Shown here in pieces: positions 18,619-25,884 of a stretch of DNA of 64,000 bases. A program made the translations under genes and the position numbers. The first letter of the stretch is position 1. Each line of letters opens with the position of its first letter. The DNA is from Thalassobaculaceae bacterium (GTDB lineage Bacteria > Pseudomonadota > Alphaproteobacteria > Thalassobaculales > Thalassobaculaceae). The notes below the pieces were generated by a model. That model saw nothing but the letters and a program-made list of their open reading frames with translations. It was not told the origin of the DNA and searched no databases. The DNA lies in contig JARGOG010000009.1 in the NCBI GenBank assembly GCA_029212785.1, positions 38,909-102,908 of the forward strand. Reading direction: 5' to 3'.

Positions 18619-18641
18619 TGCGAATGAGAATGATTCTCATT
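18619..18641. promoter_or_regulatory. Fur box upstream of TonB receptor 2
   Basis: AATGAGAAT-G-ATTCTCATT at 18623-18641 is a perfect 9-1-9 palindrome, the classical 19-bp Fur box layout, and the leftward extension TGCG matches the site at 9117-9139. It lies 54 bp upstream of the receptor ATG, in the right place to cover the promoter. Confidence 0.85.
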
Positions 18642-18862
18642 TCATATTGCAGAACGTATTCTGCATGTCAACACGATGGCGGTGAGCATTCAGGTCCATT
18701 GCAGGCGCCGGGAGGTGTGGTAAACCAATGCTCAACCCGTTGCGGGAAATGGATTTTCAGAGCGCGCGCCGGTTGGCGCGGTTCCAGGTCGGGCGAAGGG
18801 ACGGACAGAATGACGATCAGTCAGTTGCCTGCCGATTTCTGCCCCCGCGTGGCAGTGCGGCC

Positions 18863-19621
18863 ATGAACGCCAAGCGCGGGGGCGCGCCTCGGTCTCGAAC
18901 CATCCAATCGGTGTCCGTCGCCGCACGATTTCTCGACATCCTGGCGAAGGCCGAAGGGCCGATGATGCTGGGCGAGTTGGCTCGCCGGGCCGAGACCGGC
19001 GCACCGACGGCGCACCGCTACATGCAGAGCCTGGTCGCCGAGGGCCTGGTGGTTCAGGATTCCGACAGCGGGCGCTATGACCTCGGCCCGGCGGCATTGA
19101 GCATCGGGATCGGCGCGCTACGGCGGATCGACGCGGTGGAGATCGCGGCCCACCACATGAAGGCGCTTGCCTCAAGTATTGCGGCCAGCTGCGGCGTGGC
19201 GATCTGGACCGAGCGCGGACCGACCATTGTGCGCTGGTACCGAAGCGCGACCTTCACCTTGAGCACGGTGGCGCTCGGCGATGTGCTGCCGCTCGACAAC
19301 ACGGCCTGCGGGCTGGTGTTTCAGGCCCATCTGCCGGCGGAGATCACCGGCGCGGCGCGCAAGCTTCAACCGGCCGCCTTCCGCGGCACGCCGCCGTCGC
19401 AGGCGACCCTGGAGACGGTCCGGGAGGTGCGGGGCATAGAGTTGAGCGAGCACCTGTTCACCTCGCTGACCGGCAAGGCGGCGGCGGTCTTCAACGCTCA
19501 GAACGAGGTCGCCTGTGTGATGACAACGGTGTCTCTCCTGGCCTCGGCGGAGGCGGAGCGCCATGGCGAGTTGCTGTTCGCGGCGGCGCGCGACGCCTCG
19601 CGCGAGGCCGGCGGATCCTGA
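18863..19621 (+). CDS. IclR-family transcriptional regulator
   Basis: A 252-residue IclR-type regulator: N-terminal winged helix (SVSVAARFLDILAKAEGPMMLGEL, with TGAPTAHRYMQSLVAEGLV) and a C-terminal effector domain of the IclR/GAF type. The start is uncertain. ATG at 18863 gives the usual family length but has no clear ribosome site; ATG at 18728 has GGAGGTG 10 bp before it and would add 45 residues whose codon use is less G/C-ending than the rest. It converges with the LLM monooxygenase gene, their stops only 4 bp apart. The effector and targets are unknown. Confidence 0.85.
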   Translation: MNAKRGGAPRSRTIQSVSVAARFLDILAKAEGPMMLGELARRAETGAPTAHRYMQSLVAEGLVVQDSDSGRYDLGPAALSIGIGALRRIDAVEIAAHHMKALASSIAASCGVAIWTERGPTIVRWYRSATFTLSTVALGDVLPLDNTACGLVFQAHLPAEITGAARKLQPAAFRGTPPSQATLETVREVRGIELSEHLFTSLTGKAAAVFNAQNEVACVMTTVSLLASAEAERHGELLFAAARDASREAGGS

Positions 19622-19625
19622 TCGC

Positions 19626-20879
19626 TTAGGCCTGGCCGAGATGCGCGCGCAGGGTGTTGCCGGCATACTCTCGGCGGAACAGCCCTTTTTCGACCAGCAT
19701 CGGCATCACGTCGCTGAAGAACAGCGCCATCGACTCGTCCGATCCGCCGGGCAGGGCGATGAAGCCGTCCATCGCGCCGGCGCCGTACCAGGTGGTGATG
19801 TCGTCGACCACGTCCTCGGCCGTTCCGACCGACACCCAGTGGGCCGAGCCGACCACCTCGGGCCGGTTCAGCACGTCCTCCACGGTCGGTGTCTCGCGCT
19901 CGATGAAGCGGCGCAGAAGATCCGTGTGGGTGCGGCTGCGCACCGGTTCGTTCGGTGCGGGGAGCATGTCGTTGGTCAGGCGCTGGCCTGGCGCCAGATG
20001 GCCGATATCGGTCCCGGTGAGAGATTGGAAGGAGGCGAGGCGCTTTTCCCGGCTGAGGAAGGCATGAGCGTCGCGGTGCAGGTCGCGAGCCTCCTGACGG
20101 GTCTTCGCCAGGAAGAAGTGGAGGCCCGGCAGCACGCGTACCGCATTGGCCGGGCGGCCGAGGCGCTGGGTCCGGGTCATCAGGTCGGAACGCAGATCGA
20201 TTCCGGCGGTCATGTCCGGCGTCGCCGCGAAGATCGCGTCAGCAACCGTCGCTGCGAATTCCCGGCCGGTTTCGGAGGCGCCCGCCTGGAACAGCGGCGG
20301 CGGGCCGCAGGGATGGTCGGGCACGTTCAGGGGACCCTTAACGCTGAAGAACTCGCCGGCATGATCGATGACCTCGGTGCCGTCGCGCCGATAGCTGGAC
20401 CACAATGCGCGGACAACCTCCGTGAACTCCGCCGCCTTGCGGTAGCGCTCCTCGGCCGTGGGCATCGACTCGGCGCCGAAATTCTCGGCCCCTTCGATTG
20501 AGGTGACGATGTTCCAGCCGGCGCGCCCGTTACTCGCCCAGTGCAGGGACTGAAGCTGGCGGGCGATGACGTAGGGCACGTTGAAGGTGGTCGACGCGGT
20601 GGTGACCAGACCGATCCGGCAGGTCTCGCGGGCGATGGCGGACAGCATGATCGTCGGGTCGAGGCCGATGAAGCCGGGGCCTTTCCCCACCATCGCCGGA
20701 TTGAGGCTCAAGGTGTCCGGTTTGAACACGAAGTCGAGCTTTGCCGCCTCCGCCGTCTTCGCGAGATCGGCATAGAATGTCAGCGTTTCGCTCGCGTCTC
20801 TGGCCTGAGCATCATTGCGGCCACGCATCCAGGTGGGCGTGAGCGACAGCCCGATACAGAGGGACCGTCGCGGCGTCAT
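19626..20879 (-). CDS. LLM-class FMN-dependent monooxygenase (NtaA/SnaA/DszA type)
   Basis: A 417-residue luciferase-like monooxygenase. Landmarks are LDFVFKPDTL, LDPTIMLSAIARETCRIGLVTTASTTFNVPYVIARQLQSLHWASNGRAGWNIVTS split over residues 70-125 (the strongly conserved NtaA/DszA block), and WSSYRRDG. Such enzymes use FMNH2 supplied by a separate flavin reductase to oxidise nitrilotriacetate, sulfur heterocycles or related substrates. No reductase is adjacent; the nearest flavin-reductase-family gene is at 44354. It stands alone on the minus strand; substrate unknown. Confidence 0.88.
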   Translation of the reverse strand: MTPRRSLCIGLSLTPTWMRGRNDAQARDASETLTFYADLAKTAEAAKLDFVFKPDTLSLNPAMVGKGPGFIGLDPTIMLSAIARETCRIGLVTTASTTFNVPYVIARQLQSLHWASNGRAGWNIVTSIEGAENFGAESMPTAEERYRKAAEFTEVVRALWSSYRRDGTEVIDHAGEFFSVKGPLNVPDHPCGPPPLFQAGASETGREFAATVADAIFAATPDMTAGIDLRSDLMTRTQRLGRPANAVRVLPGLHFFLAKTRQEARDLHRDAHAFLSREKRLASFQSLTGTDIGHLAPGQRLTNDMLPAPNEPVRSRTHTDLLRRFIERETPTVEDVLNRPEVVGSAHWVSVGTAEDVVDDITTWYGAGAMDGFIALPGGSDESMALFFSDVMPMLVEKGLFRREYAGNTLRAHLGQA

Positions 20880-20996
20880 CGGGTGGATCTTCCTGGTCGG
20901 CGCGAGTCGCGTGCAGAGGCGATTGACCGCGTCATCTGGTGGTCCTCTGGATAGGGGCTGCTGTGCGGTGAAGCCGGGAATATGGAAGTGGAATGA

Positions 20997-21014
20997 AACA
21001 CATTAGCATTAGTG
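20997..21014. promoter_or_regulatory. Possible operator upstream of LLM monooxygenase
   Basis: ACAC and GTGT flank a direct repeat ATTAGC/ATTAG, giving an imperfect 18-bp dyad about 120 bp upstream of the LLM gene start and about 100 bp before the B12 riboswitch. It is the only A/T-rich patterned patch in this intergenic space; no factor can be assigned. Confidence 0.25.
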
Positions 21015-21117
21015 TGGGAATGGACGATCGTCCCGCGGGCGGCATGTCGTCGCTGGACAATCCGACGTCGCGCCGGGACGCAACACCTTGCCACTTGCGG
21101 ACGTAGCCTATCGTCAT

Positions 21118-21290
21118 CGAGGTGCTGCCCGTTCGATCCGGAGGAGTTGGCGGGTGGAGAATTGGGAAGCCGGTGGGATACCGGCGCTGCCCCCGCAACG
21201 GTATTGAAGTGTAACGCGCGGCATCAGCCCATGGAGTCCGCCGCACGGGTCCGCAGAGACCGCTTCAGAGTCCGGAAACCAGCCTCGGGA
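21118..21290 (+). promoter_or_regulatory. Cobalamin (B12) riboswitch
   Basis: The region carries the conserved core of the cobalamin riboswitch in order: TTGGGAAGCCGGTG at 21162-21175, then CCGGCGCTGCCCCCGCAACGG at about 21181-21201, then the B12 box AGTCCGGAAACCAGCCT at 21269-21285. Spacing between elements fits the family. It is oriented toward the Rieske oxygenase start at 21428. CCCCGC at 21379-21384 can pair with GCGGGG at 21415-21420 just before the ATG, suggesting that B12 binding hides the ribosome site; this expression-platform model is inference. Confidence 0.93.
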
Positions 21291-21427
21291 CGGCCAAGGG
21301 ATCGCGGCGGGCGATCGGCGGGCTGCGTCTTGGTGTGGTCCCGCGTCGGGGCGCTCCGGGGCGCTGACACCGTGTCCACCCCGCGATCTCGTATCAGTGA
21401 AACGTGTCGCGGATGCGGGGTAGTGTG

Positions 21428-22672
21428 ATGGACGTGCGGACTCGGACTCAGGAACTTCTTCTTCGCCAGAAATCGGGCTTCAGCCTGGATCGGGACCTCT
21501 ATGTCTCACCCGAGACCTACGGCCTAGATCTGGAACTGATCTTTTATCGCGACTGGCTGTTCGTCGGCCATGACTGCGAGCTGGCCAAGCCCGGCAGCTA
21601 CCTGACGGTGCAGGTCGGCGACTATCCGGTGATCGTGATCCGGGGCGCCGACGGAGAGCTTCGCGCTTTCCATAACGCCTGCCGCCATCGCGGCTCCCGG
21701 CTCTGCTCGGCGGAGAAGGGGGCGGTGGCCAAGCTGGTCTGCCCGTATCATCAATGGACCTACGAGCTTGACGGCAGGCTGCTGTTCGCCCGTGACATGG
21801 GCCCTGGTTTCGACGCCGCCGGCTACGGCCTGAAGCCGGTTCACTGCGAGGGGGTCGCCGGCTACGTGTTCATCTGCGTGGCGCCTCATGCCCCCGATTT
21901 CGCGCCGGTGCGGGCGATGATCGAACCCTATCTGGCGCCGCATAATCTCCGCGACGCCAAGGTCGCCCACGAGACCACCATCGTCGAGAACGGCAATTGG
22001 AAGCTGGTCTGGGAGAACAACCGCGAGTGCTATCACTGCGCCGGCAGCCATCCCGAACTCTGCCGCACCTTCCCGGACTCCCCGACCCCTGCCGATTCCG
22101 AGTTCAGGACCGGCGATCCGGCGGTCGCCGACCTCTGGGAACGGTGCCGGGCGCTCGGCCTGCCGAGCGGCTTCGACGCGGCGGAGGACGCCCAGTACCG
22201 CATCACCCGTCTGCCGCTGCTGCGTGACGCCGACAGCTACACCCTGTCCGGCCGTCCGGCGGTGCGCCGTCCGCTCAGCGACGCGGTGCGCAGCTCCGGT
22301 CTCGGCGCGCTGCTGCTCTATCACTATCCGACGACCTGGAACCATGTGCTGGGCGATCACGCCATCTCGTTTCGCGTGCTGCCGATCGGCCCGATGCAGA
22401 CCGCGGTCACGACGAAATGGCTGGTGCATCGCGATGCCGTCGCGGGGGTGGATTACGATCTGGAGGAGCTGACCAAGGTTTGGCTTGCCACCAACGACCA
22501 GGACCGCAGGGTGGTCGAGGAGAACCAGATCGGCGTGAATTCGCCCGCCTATGAGCCGGGGCCGTATTCGGTGAGCCAGGAAGCCGGCGTCATCCAGTTC
22601 GTCGACTGGTACACCGGCACCATGCGCCGACGGCTCGGCGAGGGGGCCGGCCTGCGCAGCGTGGTGGCGTGA
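21428..22672 (+). CDS. gbcA-like: Rieske [2Fe-2S] oxygenase, glycine betaine demethylase-like
   Basis: A 414-residue aromatic-ring-hydroxylating-type oxygenase alpha subunit. The Rieske cluster motif is CRHRGSRLC...CPYHQWTYELDG (C-x-H and C-x-x-H) at about residues 85-115, and the mononuclear iron region is NNRECYHCAGSHPELC near 195-210. The latter and the C-terminal VVEENQIGVNS...PGPYS section resemble GbcA, which oxidatively demethylates glycine betaine to dimethylglycine with release of formaldehyde. ATG at 21428 is chosen; in-frame GTG 21404 and ATG 21413 have poorer context. The stop overlaps the reductase start by 4 bp. Control by the upstream B12 riboswitch is the striking feature. Substrate is not proven; carnitine, stachydrine or another quaternary amine is possible. 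Confidence 0.88.
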   Translation: MDVRTRTQELLLRQKSGFSLDRDLYVSPETYGLDLELIFYRDWLFVGHDCELAKPGSYLTVQVGDYPVIVIRGADGELRAFHNACRHRGSRLCSAEKGAVAKLVCPYHQWTYELDGRLLFARDMGPGFDAAGYGLKPVHCEGVAGYVFICVAPHAPDFAPVRAMIEPYLAPHNLRDAKVAHETTIVENGNWKLVWENNRECYHCAGSHPELCRTFPDSPTPADSEFRTGDPAVADLWERCRALGLPSGFDAAEDAQYRITRLPLLRDADSYTLSGRPAVRRPLSDAVRSSGLGALLLYHYPTTWNHVLGDHAISFRVLPIGPMQTAVTTKWLVHRDAVAGVDYDLEELTKVWLATNDQDRRVVEENQIGVNSPAYEPGPYSVSQEAGVIQFVDWYTGTMRRRLGEGAGLRSVVA

Positions 22673-23772
22673 GCATGCGGTCTCTCGAAGCCCTGCCGCG
22701 GTTCCGCCATCTCGACGAGCTGGTGCCCTGGAACGCCCAGTCCCAGGTGCTGGAATGCGTCGCGTTACTGCCGGAGACGGCAAATGCCCGCACCTATTGC
22801 TTCCAGACACCGGAGGAGAGTTGGTTCCGCTATCAGCCGGGCCAGTTCATCACGCTGGAAATCCCGCTGCCCTCCGGCCCGGTGCACCGGACCTACACGC
22901 TGTCCTCCAGCCCGTCGCGGCCGATGCTGATCGCCATCACCGTCAAGTTGCAGCCCGACAGCGTCGGCACCCAGTGGTTGTTCGACAACCTGCAGGTTGG
23001 TAGCCACCTCAAGGCCTTCGGTCCGGCCGGGTTCTTCTCCTGCCATACCTGGCCGTCGGATAAATACCTCTTCATCTCGGCCGGTTCCGGCATCACCCCG
23101 ATGATGTCGATGACCCGCTGGTTCTTCGACCAGGGTCGCCATTGCGACATCGCCCTGGTGAGCTGCGCGCGTCGGCCGTCGGAGATCATCTTCCGCGCGG
23201 AACTGGAACGCATGGCGGCCCGCGTGCCGACCTTCAACCTCGCCTGGGTGGTGAGCGAGCCGGACCCCTACAGCGTGTGGACCGGATATCGCGGCCGCCT
23301 GAACGGCCTGATGCTGGAACTGATCGCGCCGGACTATTTCGAGCGAGAGATCTTCTGCTGCGGACCGGCCGCGTTCATGCAGTCGGTGCGCGACGTGCTG
23401 AACGCCGCCGGCTTCGACATGGAGCGTTATCACGAGGAGAGTTTCCACGCGCCGGTAACGGACCCGAATGCGGTGGACGAGCCGGACGACGTGATCCCGG
23501 ACGAAAGCAAGAGGGCCCGCATCCGCTTCCTCGCCTCCGACATCGAGGCGTCGTGCCTGGAGACGGACACCATCCTCTGCGTCGCCAAGGAGGCCGGCCT
23601 CAACATTCCGAGCGGCTGCCAGTTCGGTGTCTGCGGAACCTGCAAGATCCGCTGCACGTCCGGGCAGACCCACATGGTTCACAACGGCGGCATTCGCGAG
23701 GACGAGATCGAGGAAGGCTACGTGCTGGCCTGCTGCACCCAGCCGATCGGCGCCATCGAGGTCGAGGTCTGA
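22669..23772 (+). CDS. gbcB-like: Rieske oxygenase reductase (FAD + [2Fe-2S] ferredoxin), GbcB-like
   Basis: A 367-residue electron-transfer partner. It has an FAD-binding domain with RTYTLSSSPS at about residues 82-91, an NAD-binding domain with SAGSGITPMMSM and FCCGPAAFM, and a C-terminal plant-type ferredoxin with the four cluster cysteines in SGCQFGVCGTCKIRC plus LACC. This domain order matches GbcB-type reductases. GTG at 22669 overlaps the oxygenase stop (GTGA); ATG at 22675 is an alternative. It would pass NADH electrons to the Rieske oxygenase and shares its riboswitch-controlled transcript. Confidence 0.9.
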   Translation: MSMRSLEALPRFRHLDELVPWNAQSQVLECVALLPETANARTYCFQTPEESWFRYQPGQFITLEIPLPSGPVHRTYTLSSSPSRPMLIAITVKLQPDSVGTQWLFDNLQVGSHLKAFGPAGFFSCHTWPSDKYLFISAGSGITPMMSMTRWFFDQGRHCDIALVSCARRPSEIIFRAELERMAARVPTFNLAWVVSEPDPYSVWTGYRGRLNGLMLELIAPDYFEREIFCCGPAAFMQSVRDVLNAAGFDMERYHEESFHAPVTDPNAVDEPDDVIPDESKRARIRFLASDIEASCLETDTILCVAKEAGLNIPSGCQFGVCGTCKIRCTSGQTHMVHNGGIREDEIEEGYVLACCTQPIGAIEVEV

Positions 23773-23800
23773 CGAGGCACGGACCACGTGCTCCATAGCC

Positions 23801-23897
23801 CATTCCCCGGATTTATTCCGGGGCCCAAGGTTCAACGCAACCCGGCTTGAGCCCGTGCGGCCTCCGGTGTGGACCCCTGAATAAATCCGGGGAATCG
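23801..23897. repeat. Extragenic inverted-repeat element (REP-like)
   Basis: ATTCCCCGGATTTATTC at 23802-23818 and its exact reverse complement at 23879-23895 are 17-bp perfect arms; with two mismatches they extend to about 26 bp. The left copy also contains the small palindrome CCCCGGATTTATTCCGGGG. The element sits between convergent stops and can fold into a long hairpin, so it may double as a terminator. Similar CCGGAATAAATCCGG elements are, to my recollection, frequent between genes in Rhodospirillales. Confidence 0.75.
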
Positions 23898-23910
23898 GAG
23901 CGGGGTCGGG

Positions 23911-24780
23911 TCAGCCGCCCTTTGTCCCGTCGCGGACGATCTCGACGATCTGAGACAGGTCGTCGCCGGACCGTCCCTGGAACGTCCCGTGCAGCATCAC
24001 CAGCCGTGCCGCCTGGCACACCCACATGGGTACGCCGAGCGCCTCGCCCTGTTCGATCGCCAGGTTCACGTCCTTCATCAGGATCTCGATGGTGGCACCG
24101 AAATCGTAGGTGCCGGGGAGGATGTTGCTCGGGAAGACATGGGTGGTCGCGAAGTTCTTGCCGGTGCCGTTGTTGAGGACCTGAAGCATGGTCTCGGGCG
24201 CGATGCCGCCCTTTTCGGCCATGGTCATCGCTTCCGAGGTGGCGACCAGGGCGACCGCCAGCAGGATGTTGTTGGTCAACTTCATGGTCTGGGCGGCGCC
24301 GGGCCTGTCGCCGGCCACCACGACCGTCGGCCCCCAGGCGCGGAACACCGGGTCGAGCCTGGCGACGGTCGCGGCGTCGCCGGATACCATGACGGCCAAC
24401 GTGCCGGCGGCGGCACCGGCGGGTCCGCCGCTGATCGGCGCGTCGATGACGGTGACGCCGGCCGCCGCGCAGGTCCGCTCGATCTCGTCGACGAAGGGGC
24501 CGCCGACGGTGCATGTGTTCACCAGTGTCTTGAGCACGCCGCCGGACAGCAGGCTGTCGAGGGCCTGCCGGAAGATCGCGAGTGTCGGCAGCGAGACGAC
24601 GATCGTGTCGCAGGCGGCGGCAAGTTCCCGCGGAGATCCGGCGCGGCGCGCCTGACGGTCCAGAAGCGGTTGCATGGCCTCTTCTCGGATATCGTGGACC
24701 CAGACCTCGTGTCCGGCATCGAGCAGCTTTTCCGCCATGGGGCGGCCCATGTTGCCGATGCCGAGATAGCCGATGCGCAT
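23911..24780 (-). CDS. NAD(P)-dependent beta-hydroxyacid dehydrogenase 1
   Basis: A 289-residue member of the 3-hydroxyisobutyrate dehydrogenase/tartronate semialdehyde reductase family. The N-terminal Rossmann motif is GYLGIGNMGRPMA; the substrate motif is DAPISGGPAGAAAGTLAVMVSG; the catalytic Lys lies in MKLTNNILLA. All key elements are present. The product oxidises a beta-hydroxyacid or reduces a semialdehyde in the cytoplasm. It lies 123 bp downstream of a second, clearly different paralog on the same strand; both could serve the same catabolic route. Confidence 0.9.
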   Translation of the reverse strand: MRIGYLGIGNMGRPMAEKLLDAGHEVWVHDIREEAMQPLLDRQARRAGSPRELAAACDTIVVSLPTLAIFRQALDSLLSGGVLKTLVNTCTVGGPFVDEIERTCAAAGVTVIDAPISGGPAGAAAGTLAVMVSGDAATVARLDPVFRAWGPTVVVAGDRPGAAQTMKLTNNILLAVALVATSEAMTMAEKGGIAPETMLQVLNNGTGKNFATTHVFPSNILPGTYDFGATIEILMKDVNLAIEQGEALGVPMWVCQAARLVMLHGTFQGRSGDDLSQIVEIVRDGTKGG

Positions 24781-24864
24781 GGTTGTCCTCCCGTTGGGTG
24801 CGGGAGGTTCACCGCGGCCGGGCCGCCGCCTCCCGTGAGTCTTCTTGATTGATCTATAGGGTCG

Positions 24865-24893
24865 GCCCCGCCGGTGCAGTCGGCCGGCGGGGC
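24865..24893 (-). terminator. Hairpin after beta-hydroxyacid dehydrogenase 2
   Basis: GCCCCGCCGG (24865-24874) and CCGGCGGGGC (24884-24893) form a perfect 10-bp stem with a 9-nt loop, 11 bp past the stop of the 24904-25800 gene. No U-tract follows, so it may stabilise the 3' end or act with Rho. Confidence 0.5.
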
Positions 24894-24903
24894 GCTGTTC
24901 CCG

Positions 24904-25800
24904 TTATTTCTTCAGGCGCGGCTTCGCCAGGCCGGCGAGGTCGCAATGGGCGTCGGCCATCGCCGAGAAGTCCTGTCCGCCGTAGCCGCGGGCGCGGGCG
25001 GCGCTGAACATCTCCCGCGCGCTTGCCGCCATCGGCATCGGCACCTTCGCCGCATTGGCCGCCTGGATGATCAACGACAGGTCCTTATGGGCGAGGTCGA
25101 TGGTGAAGCCGGGCGTGGTGTCACCGGCCAGTACCTTGTCCGGCCAGGCGATCTTGAGCTGGCCGTTCATCGCCGTGGTGCCGTAGATCACGTCCAGCGT
25201 GCTTTCCAGGGTGAGGCCGAGCCCCTGGGACAGGGCGAGTGCCTCGGCGTTGAACTGGCAGGAGGCGACGGCGAGGAAATTGTTCACCAGCTTGGTCCGC
25301 GTGCCGGTGCCGACCCCGCCGCAGTGATAGATCGTCGAGCCCATGGCTTCGAGCATCGGCTTGACCCGCTCGAAATCCTCCGGCTCCGCACCGACCATGA
25401 ACAGCGACTCGCCGCGATCCGCATGGCTCGCCAGCCGACCGACCGGGGCATCGACATAGCGCAGGCCCCGCGCCTTGGCCTGTTCGGCGAGCGCGTCGGT
25501 CGTGCCCGGCTCGACAGTGCTCATGTCCATGATCAGCGCGCCTTCCGGCGCGTTGGCGATCACCCCGTCGGGTCCGCCGACCACATCGCGGACCACAACG
25601 CCGTCGGGCAGCATGGTGACGATGATCTCGCTCTGCCGCGCGACATCGGCGATGGTCGCCGCACTGGACGCCTGCAGAAGTTCAAGCTCCTTCACGGCGT
25701 CCGGGTTGATGTCGTTGACGACGAGGCGGAAGCCTTTGCGGCACATGTTGGACGCCATCGGACGCCCCATGCGCCCGAGTCCGATGAAACCTACGGTCAT
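24904..25800 (-). CDS. NAD(P)-dependent beta-hydroxyacid dehydrogenase 2
   Basis: A 298-residue paralog in the same family as the preceding gene: FIGLGRMGRPMASNMCRKG at the N-terminus, a VDAPVGRLASHADRGESLFMVG segment around residues 118-140 (APVGR in place of the more usual APVSGG) and the catalytic Lys in TKLVNNFLA. The APVGR variant separates it from paralog 1 and suggests a different substrate. It lies upstream of paralog 1 and downstream of an FMO-like monooxygenase on the same strand. Confidence 0.9.
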   Translation of the reverse strand: MTVGFIGLGRMGRPMASNMCRKGFRLVVNDINPDAVKELELLQASSAATIADVARQSEIIVTMLPDGVVVRDVVGGPDGVIANAPEGALIMDMSTVEPGTTDALAEQAKARGLRYVDAPVGRLASHADRGESLFMVGAEPEDFERVKPMLEAMGSTIYHCGGVGTGTRTKLVNNFLAVASCQFNAEALALSQGLGLTLESTLDVIYGTTAMNGQLKIAWPDKVLAGDTTPGFTIDLAHKDLSLIIQAANAAKVPMPMAASAREMFSAARARGYGGQDFSAMADAHCDLAGLAKPRLKK

Positions 25801-25884
25801 TTGAGTTGTTCCTCCCGAAATGGATGGCTCCGTTCTAGGGGGCGCGTAGGTGCCGTGGCCATACCGGAAATTCGGGAGACGCCT

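Noticed and set aside
25812..25878. Inverted arms CTCCCGAA and TTCGGGAG around 51 bp
   Set aside because: Short arms with a large loop in GC-rich DNA; no supporting context.
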